This document shows positions 24,559 through 34,551 of a stretch of 64,000 bases of DNA, in pieces. A program made the position numbers and the translations under genes. The notes beneath the pieces were generated by a model that ran no database searches, was not told where the DNA came from, and worked only from the letters and a program-made list of their open reading frames with translations. The stretch spans positions 27,807,853 to 27,871,852 of the forward strand of contig CM075773.1 of assembly GCA_037974665.1 (NCBI GenBank), read 5' to 3'. Position 1 is the stretch's first letter, and every line of letters begins with the position of its first letter. The DNA comes from Ehretia macrophylla (Eukaryota > Streptophyta > Magnoliopsida > Boraginales > Ehretiaceae).

Positions 24559-25119
24559 GTCATGTTGAGGACATAAATCCATTATGTGTTGACGGTTCAC
24601 AGTCCCTGCCCAGAGATATGGCCCATTCAAAAGGCTTAAAGGGCTTAACGACAACCCATCCACTTAATAACGCAGCATTCTTACAAGACGTGATATCGAC
24701 GCATTATAGGGCCCTCTAATGTCGCGCGAGTTAGGTTGTCGTCCTTTTAACAGCGCATGACGTACGATCCGGGACAAAAAAAATAGAACAAAAGATGAAA
24801 AGTAGCCCAAAACATATGATAACGTTCGATTTTGGGCTCCAAAAACGGGCGCAGCCGAGTAGGCTAGAAACCCCCATCGTAGAGCTCTTGGAGAGCTTTC
24901 CAACGGTATGCTGTACGCCGTGTAACTCCTTATGGATCAAAATTTATGTGCACTGGAGCGACGGAGACCTGGTCACAAGCCCTACGCCCTCGGTTTGCGG
25001 GCCCAGCCTCTACGTGAAGTGAAGTTGTCTTGTCCAAGGTGCCGTGGGATTCATTAATAGAAATGTAGTAGATAAAGTATCTTGGAAACCCTAATCGGGG
25101 CAAAAAAAATTGAAAAGAG

Positions 25120-25237
25120 GGGTGCAACACGAGGACTTCCCAGGGGGTCACCCATCATATGACTACTCTCGCCCAACTACGCTTAACTTCGGAGTTCTAA
25201 TGGGATCCGGTGCATTAGTGCTAGTATGATCACACCC
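25120..25237 (-). rRNA. 5S rRNA gene copy 24
   Basis: Full length with 8 differences (C box 1, A box 2). The -28 motif is CAAATAAGGG. Its upstream spacer is only 290 bp. Confidence 0.92.
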
Positions 25238-25527
25238 GTCATGTTGAGGGCACAAATCCCTTATTTGTTGACGGTTCACAGTCCTAGCCTAGAGAGATGG
25301 CCCGTTCAAAAGACCCAATGGGCTTAACAATAACCCATCTGCTTTAACAACACAGCATCCTTGCAAGACGTGATATCGACGCATTATAGGGCCCTGTAAT
25401 ATCATGCGAGTTAGGTTTTCATCCTTTTAACATGTCTCGACGTACGATCCAAGAAGAAAAATCCGAGCAAAAGAAGAACACTGGCCCGAAACTGATGAAA
25501 ATGTTCAATTTTGGGCTCCAAAAAAGG
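25238..25527 (-). other. shortened 5S spacer (290 bp)
   Basis: About 271 bp are missing compared with the usual 561 bp. The loss joins the A-run after GGGCTCC directly to the A/G run at the edge of copy 25. It removes the palindrome region and the terminator A-run that would follow copy 25. Both breakpoints lie in A-runs, which suggests slippage or microhomology-mediated deletion. Confidence 0.88.
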
Positions 25528-25645
25528 GGGTGCGACACGAGGACTTCCCAGGGGGTCACCCATCCCAGTACTACTCTCGCTCAAGCACGCTTAACTTTGG
25601 AGTTCTGATGGGATCGAGAGCATTAGTGCTGGTATGATCGCACCC
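25528..25645 (-). rRNA. 5S rRNA gene copy 25
   Basis: Full length with 7 differences (C box 1). The -28 motif is CATATAAAAG. Because of the deletion just downstream, the usual T8 terminator is replaced by a T5-6 run immediately after the gene. Confidence 0.92.
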
Positions 25646-26206
25646 TTCATGTTGAGGGCACAAATCTTTTATATGTTGACGGTTCAGTGTCCCAACCCTG
25701 AGAGATGTCCCATTCAAAAGGCCCAATGAGCTTAACGACAACCCTTCCGCTTCAACAATATAGCATCCTCGTAACACGTGATATCGACGTGTTGGAGGGC
25801 CTTGTAATATCCCGTGAGTTAGGTTGTCGTCATTTTAACAGCTCACGACGTACGATCCGGGAGAAAAAAACAGAGCAAAAGATGAAAAGTGGACCGAAAC
25901 TGATAAAAATGTTCAATTTTGGGCTCCGAAAATAGGTACAGCTAAGCAAGCTTGCTGCCCTTGTCGTAGAGCTCTTGGAGAGCTTTCTAACAGTATGTTA
26001 TGCATCGCGTAACTCCTTATGGATTAAAATTTATGGGCACCGGAACGACGGAGACCTGGTCATAAGGCCCACGCCCTCAGTTTGAGGGCCCAGCCACTAC
26101 GTGAAGCGAAGTTGTCTTGCCCAAGCTGTCTTGGGATTCGGTAATAGAAATGTGGTGGATAAAGTATCTTGGCAAGCCCAACCAGGGAAAAAAAATTGAA
26201 AAGGGG

Positions 26207-26324
26207 GGGTACAACACGAGGACTTCCCAGGAGGTCACCCATCCTAGTACTACTCTCGCCCTAGCACGCTTAACTTCGGAGTTTTGATGGGATCCGGTGC
26301 ATTAGTGCTGGTATGATCACACCT
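26207..26324 (-). rRNA. 5S rRNA gene copy 26
   Basis: Full length with 6 differences (C box 1, A box 1). The -28 box is intact. Its C-box change restores the GACCTCC form that is commoner in other plants. Confidence 0.93.
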
Positions 26325-26883
26325 GTGATATTGTGGGCACAAATCCTTTATGTGTTGACGGTTCACAGTCCCGGCACAGAGAGATGGCCAATTCAAACGG
26401 CTGAATGGGCTTAACGACAACCCATCCACTTCAACAACGCAGCATCCTAGCAAGTCGTGATATCGACACGTTGTAGGGCCCACTAATATCCTGCGAGTCA
26501 GGTTCTCGTGCTTTTAAAAGCTCACGATGTACTATCCAGGATGGAAAAACAGAGGAAAAGAAGAAAAGTGGCACGAAACTGATGAAAACATTTGATTTTA
26601 GGCTCCAAAAATGGGCGCAGCTTTGCAGGCTTGCTTCCCCATCATAGAGCTTCGAAGAGCTTTCCAACGGCATGTTGTGCGCCGCGTAACTCCTTGCGGA
26701 TCAAAAGTTATGGGCATTGAAGCGACGAAGAGCTGGTCCCAAGCCCTACGACCTCGGTTTACGGGCCTAGCCTCTACGTGAGGCAAAGTTGTCTTGCCCA
26801 AGTTGCCGTGGGATTTGGTAATAGAAATGTGGTAGATAAAGAATCTTGGCAACCCTAACTAGGGCAAAAAAAATTGAAAACGG

Positions 26884-27001
26884 GGGTGCAACACGAGGAC
26901 TTCCCAGGGGGTCACCCATCCTAGCACTACTCTCGACCAAGCACGCTTAACTTCTGGGTTCTTATGGGATTCGGTGTATTAGTTCTGGTATGATCGCGCT
27001 T
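26884..27001 (-). rRNA. 5S rRNA gene copy 27
   Basis: Full length with 11 differences, yet the only full-length copy with none inside the A box, IE or C box. The changes lie at n1-5, n18-47, n66 and n77. The -28 motif is CAAATAAAGG. Confidence 0.92.
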
Positions 27002-27561
27002 GTCATGTTGGGGGCAGAAATCCTTTATTTGTTGACGGTTCACAGTCCCAGCCCAGAGGGATAACCCATTCAAAAGGCCCAATGCGCTTAACGAAAACCC
27101 ATCTACTTCAACAACGTAGCATCCTCGTAAGACATGATATCGACGCTGTGTAAGACCCTGTAATATCCTGCAGTTAGGTTTTCGTCCTTTTAATAGCTCA
27201 CAACGTACGATCCGAAACGGAAAAACAGAGCAAAAGCAGAAAAGTGGCCCAGAACTGATAAAAACATTTAATTTTTTTCCTCTAAAATGGGCGCAGCCGA
27301 GCAAACTTGCTGCCCCCGGTGTAGATCTGTCGGAGAGCTTTCCAACGGTATGCAGTGCGCTGTGTAACTCCTTACGGATCAAAAGTTATGGGCACCGGAG
27401 CGACAGAGACTTGGTCACAAGCCCCACGCCCTCGGTTTGCATGCCAAGCGTCTACGTGAAGCGAAGTTGTCTTGCCCATGGTGCCGTGGGATTCACAAAA
27501 AGGAATGTGCTGGATAAAGCATCTTGGCAAGCCTAACGGGCGCAAAAAAATTTGAAAAGGA

Positions 27562-27679
27562 TGGTGTAACACGAGGACTTCCCAAGGGGTCACCAATCCT
27601 AGTACTACTCTTGCCCAAGCACGCTTAACATCGGAGTTCTAATGAGATCCGGTGCATTAGTGTTGGTATGATCGCACCC
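27562..27679 (-). rRNA. 5S rRNA gene copy 28
   Basis: Full length with 9 differences (C box 2, IE 1, A box 1). The -28 box is intact. Confidence 0.92.
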
Positions 27680-28240
27680 GTCATGTTAAGGGCACAAATC
27701 CTTTATGTGTTGATGGTTCACAGTCCCACCTCAGAGAGATGGCCCATTCAAAAGGCCCAATGGGCTTAACGACAACCCGTCCGCTTCAACAACGCAACAT
27801 CCTCGTAAGACGTGATATCGACGCGTTGTAGGGCCCTATAATATCCCACGAATTAGATTGTCGTTCTTTTAATAGCTCATGACTTACGATTCGGGATGAA
27901 AAAATAGAGCAAAAGACAAAAAATGCCCCGAAACTAATGAAAACGTTCGATTTTGGGCTCGGAAAACAGGTGCAACTGAGCTGGCTTTACTCCCCAGTTG
28001 TAGAGCTCTTGGAGAGCTTTCCAACGGTATGCTGTGCGCCGCATAACTCCTCACGGATTAAAAGTTATGGGCACCGGAGCAACGGAGACCTGGTAACAAG
28101 CCCTACGCCCTCAGTTTGCAGGTCCAGCCTCCACGTGAAGCGAAGTTGTTTTGCCCAAGGTGCCGTGTGATTCGGTAATAGAAATGTGGTGGATAAAGTA
28201 TCTTGGCAACCCTAACTGGGGCAAAAAAAATTGAAAAGGA

Positions 28241-28358
28241 GGGTGCAACACGAGGACTTCCCAGGGGGTCACCCATCCTAGTACTACTCTCTCCCAAGCA
28301 CGTTTAACTTCGGAGTTTTGATGAGATCCGGTGCATTAGTGCGGGTATGATAGCATCC
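28241..28358 (-). rRNA. 5S rRNA gene copy 29
   Basis: Full length with 7 differences (IE 1, A box 1; C box intact). The -28 box is intact. Confidence 0.93.
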
Positions 28359-28915
28359 GTCATGTTGTAGGCACAAATCCTTTATGTGTTGATGGTTCAC
28401 AATCCCAGCCCAGAGAGATGGCCTCAAACGACCCAATGGGCTTAACGACAACCCATCCACCTCAACAACGCAGCATCCTCGCAAGTCGTGAAATCGACGC
28501 GTTGTGGGGCCCTCTAATGTCCCGCGAGTAAGGTTGTCGTCCTATTAACAACTCACGACGTATGATCCGGGATGAAAAAATAGAGCAAAAGAAGAAAAGT
28601 GGCCCGACGATGATGAAAATATTCAGATTTGGGCTCCAAAAATGGGTGCAGCTAAGCAGGCTTGCTGCCCCCATCATATAGCTCTCAGAGTGCTTTTAAA
28701 CGGTATATAGTGCGTCGCGTAACTCTTTATGGATCAAAAGTAATGGGCACCGGAGCAACGGAGACCTGGTCACAAGCCCCACGCCTTCGGTTTGTGGGCC
28801 CAGCCACTACGTGAAGTGAAGTTGTCTTGCCCAAGGTGCCGTGGGATTCGGTAATAGAAATGTGGTGGATAAAGCATTTTGGCAAGCCTAACCGGGGACA
28901 AAAAATTGAAAAGGG

Positions 28916-29033
28916 GGGTGCAACACGAGGACTTTCTAAGGGGTCACCCATCATAGTACTACTCTCGCCCAAGCACGCTTAACTTCTGGGTTCTGATAGG
29001 ATCCGGTGCATTAGTTCTGGGATGATTGCGCCC
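28916..29033 (-). rRNA. 5S rRNA gene copy 30
   Basis: Full length with 11 differences (C box 3). The -28 motif is CATATAAAGG. Confidence 0.92.
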
Positions 29034-29355
29034 ATCATCTTGAGGGCACAAATCCTTTATATGTTGATGGTTCATAGTCCCAGCCCAGAGAGATGGCCCA
29101 TTCAAAAGGCCCAATGGGCTTAACGACAACCCATCCGCCTCAACAAAGCAGCATCCTCGTTAGATGTGATATCGACGCGGTGTAGGGCCCTATAATATCC
29201 TGGAGTTAGGTTGTCATCCTTTAAACAGCTCAAAATGTACGATCCGGGATGAAAAAACAGAGCAAAAGAATTAAAGTGGCACAAAACTGATAAAAACATT
29301 CAATTTTGGTCTCCAAAATGGGCGCAGCTGAGCAAGCTTGCTGCCCTCGTCGTAG

Positions 29356-29370
29356 AGCTCTCGGAGAGCT
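29356..29370. other. 15 bp spacer palindrome (representative, between copies 30 and 31)
   Basis: AGCTCTCGGAGAGCT is two 7 bp inverted arms around one central base. It recurs in most spacers, about 320 bp upstream of n1 of the gene to its left. No known function is assigned. Confidence 0.6.
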
Positions 29371-29574
29371 TTCCAACGGTATGCTGTGCGCCGTGTAACT
29401 CCTAACGAATCAAAACTTATGGGCACCGGAGCGACGGAGACCTGGTCTAAAGTCCCAGGCCCTCGGTTTGCCGGCCCAACCTCTACATGAAGCGAAGTTG
29501 TCTTGTCCAACGTGCAGTGGTATTCGGTAATGGAAATGTGGTGGATAAAGTATCTTGGCAACCCTAACCGGGGC

Positions 29575-29590
29575 AAAAAAAATTGAAAAA
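29575..29590 (-). terminator. Pol III T-rich terminator of 5S copy 31 (representative)
   Basis: On the minus strand the gene 3' end is followed by CCTTTTTCAATTTTTTTT, a T5 run and then a T8 run. Pol III ends at runs of four or more T. Almost every unit has this arrangement; copies 1, 25 and 61 have a broken or missing second run. Confidence 0.8.
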
Positions 29591-29592
29591 GG

Positions 29593-29710
29593 GGGTGTAA
29601 GACGAGGACTTCCCAAGGGGTCACCCATCGTAGTACTACTCTCGCCCAAGCACGCTTAACTTCGGAGTTCTGATGGGATCCGGTGCATTAGTGTTGGTAC
29701 GATCGCACCC
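29593..29710 (-). rRNA. 5S rRNA gene copy 31
   Basis: Well preserved: 6 differences (C box 2; A box and IE match the majority), intact -28 box and full terminator. It is used below as the reference unit for regulatory elements. Confidence 0.94.
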
Positions 29711-29730
29711 GTCATGTTGAGGGCACAAAT

Positions 29731-29738
29731 CCTTTATG
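29731..29738 (-). promoter_or_regulatory. TATA-like box at -28 of 5S copy 31 (representative)
   Basis: CATAAAGG spans -28 to -21 from n1 on the minus strand. A GC pair at -13/-14 and a C at -1 complete the upstream pattern known from plant 5S genes (TATA-like at about -28, GC near -12, C at -1). The 10-base form CACATAAAGG is intact in 38 of 71 units. Confidence 0.75.
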
Positions 29739-29772
29739 TGTTGACGGTTCACAGTCCCAGCCTAGAGAGATA

Positions 29773-29796
29773 GCCCATTCAAAAGGCCCAATGGGC
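29773..29796. promoter_or_regulatory. inverted repeat with TGGGCC/T motifs upstream of 5S copy 31 (representative)
   Basis: GCCCATT (29773-29779) and AATGGGC (29790-29796) are perfect 7 bp arms around a 10 bp loop, about 63-86 bp upstream of n1. The arms and loop carry site II-like TGGGCY motifs on both strands. The element recurs with little change in most units. Confidence 0.55.
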
Positions 29797-30272
29797 TTAA
29801 CGACAACCCATCCGTTTCAACAATGTAGCATCCTCATAAGACGTGATATCTACGCATTGTAGGGCCCTGTAATATCCTGCGAGTTAGGTTTTCGTCCTTT
29901 TAACAGCTCACGACGTACGATGTGAGACGAAAAAATAGAGCAAAAGAAGAAAAGTAGCCTAAAACTGATAAAAACGTTCAATTTTGGTCTCCAAAAACAT
30001 GCGCAACAGAGCTGGCTTGCCACCCTCGTCGTAGAGCTCTTGGAGAGCTTTCCAATGGTATGCTATGCGCCTTGTAACTCCTTACGAATTAAAAGTTATG
30101 GGCACCGGAGCGACGGAGACCTTGTGACAAGCTATACGCCCTCGGTTTGTGGGCCCTGCCTCTACGTGAAGCGAAGTTGTCTTGCCCAAGGTGTCCTAAG
30201 ATTCGATAATAGAAATGTGGTGGATAAAGTATCTTGGTAACCTTAACCGGGGCAAAAAAAATTGAAAAGGGA

Positions 30273-30390
30273 AGGTGCAACACGAGGACTTCCTAGGGGG
30301 TAACCCATCCTAGTACTACCCTTGGCCAAGCACGCTTAACTTCGGAGATCTGATGGGATCCGGTGCATTAGTGCTGGTATGATCGCACCT
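30273..30390 (-). rRNA. 5S rRNA gene copy 32
   Basis: Full length with 8 differences (C box 2, IE 2). The -28 box is intact. Confidence 0.92.
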
Positions 30391-30950
30391 GTCATGTTGT
30401 GGGCACAAATCCTTTATGTGTTGACGGTTCACAGTCCCAGTCCAGAGCGATGGCCCATTCAAAAGGCCCAATGGGCTTAACGACAACCCATCCACTTCAA
30501 CAACGCAGCATCGTCACAAGTCGTGATATCGACGCGTTGTAGGGCCCCCTAATGTCCTGTCAGTTAGGTTGTCTTCTTTTTAACAGCTCACGACGTACGA
30601 TCTGAGATGAAAAACAGAGCAAAAGAAGAAAAGTGTCCCGAAACTGATGAAAATGTTCGATTTTGGGCTCCGAAAATAGGCGCAGCATAGCAGGCTTTCT
30701 GCCCCCGTCGTAGAGCTCTTGGAGAGCTTTCTAACGGAATGTTGTGCGCCGCGTAACTCCTTACAGATCAAAAGTTATGGGCAAAGGAGCGACGAAGACC
30801 TGGTCTCAAGCCCTACACCATCGGTTTGCGGGCCCAGCCTCTACGTGAAACGAAGTTGTCTTGCCTAAGGTGCCGTGGGATTCGACAATAGAAATGTGAT
30901 GGATAAAGTATCTTGGCAACCCTAACCAGGGCAAAAAAAATTGAAAAGGG

Positions 30951-31068
30951 GGGTGTAACCCGAGGACTTCCCAGGGGGTCACCCATCCTAGCACTACTCT
31001 TGCCCAAGCACGCTTAACTTCGGAGTTCTGAGGGGATCTACTGCATTAGTGCTGGTATGATCGCCCCC
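30951..31068 (-). rRNA. 5S rRNA gene copy 33
   Basis: Full length with 9 differences (IE 1; C box and A box match the majority). Three adjacent changes lie at n28-30. The -28 motif CACAAAAAGG has lost its TATA-like core. Confidence 0.92.
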
Positions 31069-31629
31069 GTCATGTTTTGGGTAGAAATCCTTTTTGTGTT
31101 GACGGTTCACAGTCCCAGCCGAGAGAGATGGCCCATTCAAAAGGCCAATTGGGCTTAACGACAACCCTTCTGCTTCAACAACGCAGCATCCTCGTAAGAC
31201 ATGATATTGACTCGTTGTAGGGACCTGTAATATCATGCGAGTTAGGTTGTCATCCTTTTAATAGGTCACGACATACGATCTGCGACGAAAAAACAAAGCA
31301 AAAGTAGAAAAGTTGCCCGAAACTGATGAAAATGTTCAATTTTGGGCTCCAAAAATAAGCGCAACCGAGCAGGCTTGCTGCCCCCGTCGTAGAGCACTCG
31401 GAGAGATTTTCAACGTTATGTTGTGCGCCGCGTAACTACTTACGGATTAAAAGTTATGGGCACCGGAGCGACGGAGACCTGGTCACAAGCCCACGCCTTC
31501 AGTTTGCAGGCCCAGCCTCTACGTGAAGCGAAGTTGTCTTGCCTAAGGTGCCGTGGGATTTGGTAAAAGAAATGAGGTGGACAAAGTATCTTGGCAACCC
31601 TAACCGGGGCAAAAAAAATTGAAAAGTGG

Positions 31630-31734
31630 GGGTGCAACACGGGGACTTCCTAGGGGGTCACCCATCATAGTACTACTCTCGCCCAAGCACGTTTAATTTC
31701 AAAGTTTTCATGGGATTCGGTGCATTAGTGCTGG
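31630..31734 (-). pseudogene. 5S rRNA gene copy 34, 3' part (split by LARD insertion)
   Basis: This holds n14-118 of the transcript, including all three internal control boxes, with 10 differences (C box 2, A box 2). The LARD LTR starts directly after 31734. The remaining 5' end is at 39085-39097, 7.3 kb away, so the gene is disrupted. Confidence 0.92.
31730..31734. repeat. left target-site duplication of the LARD element
   Basis: GCTGG, corresponding to n14-18 of the 5S gene. The right copy is ACTGG at 39080-39084, one mismatch. Confidence 0.75.
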
Positions 31735-34534
31735 TGTAACACCCCGATCCCTCTCGAGACCGGGAGTTCTATCAATCAATCTAATCGCAACCCAATTCCA
31801 AACCCGGGCATAATATTTAGGGAAAATGTACAGAGTCTCCCCTGTTTCTAGGCGAAATGTCAAACCTGTAACAGCATCTAAGTGGACCAGCACCGTATCC
31901 AACCATGCAATCACCTCAAGGCCACCCGAGCCTTGGTTCTCAACAACCAAACACAAGTAAATATACATTTCCAGTTTAAATGCTACCCTATCTCTTCTCA
32001 TCTTTAACAAATACATTCATGTTTGGCAACTAAACTATACTAACTTATTGCATAAAATAGACTATCATACCATTCTAACTCTTTTCCTTTGGACATTACA
32101 AACATGCATTGCAGTTAAACTATATTATCTGAATACATAAACTTGCTTATCATACCACTTCAATAATCTAGTAAAACATAAATTACATTCCGTTTGACAT
32201 TAAATACACACAACACATGAAACATACATCTTTGCATCTTTGACAACTCAAGTCACATAGAACGCAAGACAACTCTTCAAGCATGATCTTTCACGTAACC
32301 ACGAACTTTCCAGCTAACATGGCATTTCCTGAAATGTGGTGGTGAGGAATGAGTATACTCAACACGTATACTCAGTGCGGCCAAACAGATATCGAGGTGG
32401 AGAGAAAGAAAGTCGTGCAATGCAAATAAGGCAGTTAAGCAATATAACTGACAAGTAAGCAATCAATATAAACAATCAATACAATAAGCAATTAATAAAA
32501 GCATTAACACAACCATTCAAAGCTATACCACACTCTGAAGGCTATGGTTCACTCATACGAGCAATGTACCATGCGATTCAATTCCACGAGCAACTCTCAA
32601 TCACGAATCCGATGACAACGCGCCGGCCCAACCACCTTATAACTTCAGTTTGGAATACCTCGGAAGTATCCAATCAATTCTACGACCCAAATCTCCCTGG
32701 GAGGCAACCCAAGCAAGAAAGGGAATAGGACACGGAGCTAGGGCAAGCAACCCTGGCAATCCAAGGCTACCCAGAGAGGCCCATCACACTGCCCCTGACT
32801 CTATGAATGCAGTACAATACGAGATACAATCAATAAACGAACTATGGCACGAAAGTACAGATTAGTGGTGATAAACGAGATCAATCAATAATAGCAATCA
32901 ATTAACTTTACAAGCATGATTATGATTAACTTCAACAAGAACATCAATTAAACACGTAATAGCAGTTCAAACACGAAAATGACAAATATCACTATTCAAT
33001 CCCCAACTTCCAAAGGCAATTACAAGCAAACGAGCTATAGGATTAAGAAACCAATTTCACTACATTCACTTAGGCACTCCAAGGCACGTTTCTATGTCAC
33101 TAAACCTCACTTTCCCAATCGAAGCCCGAAAGTCAGCCTACTGCGTTTGAACTACAGCTATACTAACTAGTCACTCAATCAACGCCACGATAGCGCCAAA
33201 AGTGCTTCCATGCCCTCAATAGCAAAACCCCCAACTCAATTAGAGCACGGTCAACTTTTGGTCAAACGGCCCCTTTACGTTTCTTTGTCTAATTTCCAAT
33301 TTTAACAAAGGCCGATCCATTTTTATTGCACATTTTATCTTTCTATCATTAATGGCACCTATCCAAATCAAGAAATCGCAATTCGGATAAAAAATCTCAA
33401 ATTCTAGGGTTTTACTATTCATTTTTACTATTCACATTCTTGCCTAAATTCAATTTGCATTTCTAACTGTAAAAATCGCTAAATAACTAACAAGCAATAC
33501 TCTACGAACCCTAAAGAGGCAATTCCAAGCAATTCCAAGCATTATAATGCATTAAATATCAAATCTAAAAATTTGAAACAAAAATCAAATTCGAATATAA
33601 ATGCACAAAAGCGTGAAAACCCTCACAGAGATTGAAGAGGAAGACTTGCAAGGACCCGAGCCACGTTCCTCGTCCGATTTCACGCATGATTGCACAAGAA
33701 AAATGGAAGCAAAAATTCTTTTTTTTTCTCTTGGGTGCATTCGGCCATGGGGGGGAACAAATGGGGTATTTTTGGTTTTGTTTGTTTTGATTTTTGCCTT
33801 GTTTTATTTTAAAAAGATGACAAATGACATTTTGGTCTTTTGCAAAATCAAGCTTAAGTTAAAAATGGTTAAATAAACTTATTTTGATGCCATTTAATCT
33901 AATTCAAGTTAAAACAATACAATTAAATGAAAAACAACTAAAACTAGTTAAATTAAGCTAAAAACATGTTTCACTACGTTCGAGGAATATTTCACTAACT
34001 CTCATTTTTGAAATATTATGATCAAACGGTCAATAAATGATCGCTAATAAAGTGATGAGCAATAATATAAAACTTTAATTTTTTTGAATAGTAGAATAGT
34101 TTAAAATTCACTCCGGCTCGAAGTTACTTTTCTCATTTATTTGAAAATCGAGTAATTTTAATGCAAGACAATTGAAACTGATTATTAAAATAATCAATAT
34201 TCTTTTAAAAATAATTAATTTAACTATTTCTAGAATATTTTAAAAAATTGTAAAGTTAATGCTAAGATACAAACAAGCAAGTTAATATAAACACGTAATC
34301 AAATGCAATTAAACACTAACATTTAAGATGACACTTAATTAAATATAAGAAAGTAAATCCAATTTCTATAAATAATAAAAATAGGTGATAATCTTTTAAT
34401 TAATCAATATAAAAATTATTAAATGCTTCCAAAAGAAATATCAAAATAGTGCAAAATGGTTGATTTAACTAATTAAGCATTTAATTAAATGCAGTCAAAT
34501 GCTATTAAATGCATGCCGGGTTCGGGGTATCACA
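31735..34534 (-). repeat. 3' LTR of the LARD element
   Basis: 2,800 bp, TGTAACACCCCG to GGGGTATCACA on the plus strand. It aligns end to end with 36203-39079. No ORF is supported; the recurring open frames near 32650, 32979 and 33601 appear in both LTRs only because the LTRs are copies. Confidence 0.92.
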
Positions 34535-34551
34535 TCCTCTCCCCTTTAAAA
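34535..34551 (-). other. polypurine tract of the LARD element
   Basis: The minus-strand run TTTTAAAGGGGAGAGGA abuts the 3' LTR start TGTGATACC. Confidence 0.85.

Larger units (their letters stand above)
29711..30272 (-). other. reference 5S intergenic spacer
   Basis: This 562 bp spacer lies between copies 31 and 32 and contains no gene. From right to left, following transcription out of copy 32, it holds the terminator, the TTGGCAACCCTAACCGG-type block, a GC-rich block ending in GGGCCC, a block around the AACTCCTTACG motif, the 15 bp palindrome (mutated here), an A-rich central part, then the TGGGCC/T cluster and the -28 box of copy 31. All other spacers share this order. Confidence 0.85.
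9492..31734 (-). repeat. 5S rDNA tandem array, left block
   Basis: Thirty-three complete 5S genes plus most of a 34th lie head to tail on the minus strand at a modal 679 bp period. Each 561 bp spacer holds, in transcription order after the gene, a T-rich terminator, a GC-rich conserved middle with a 15 bp palindrome, a cluster of TGGGCC/T motifs and a -28 TATA-like box. Apparent ORFs in the spacers (up to about 158 codons, both strands) recur because the spacer recurs. The block begins directly at the Tekay LTR with spacer sequence and ends at the LARD insertion. Confidence 0.95.

Noticed and set aside
33601-33876. Plus-strand ORF of 91 codons present in both LARD LTRs (also 38082-38395)
   Set aside because: It is antisense to the element, disrupted by the G tract in one LTR, and low in complexity at its C-terminus. 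Its duplication reflects the LTR pair only.
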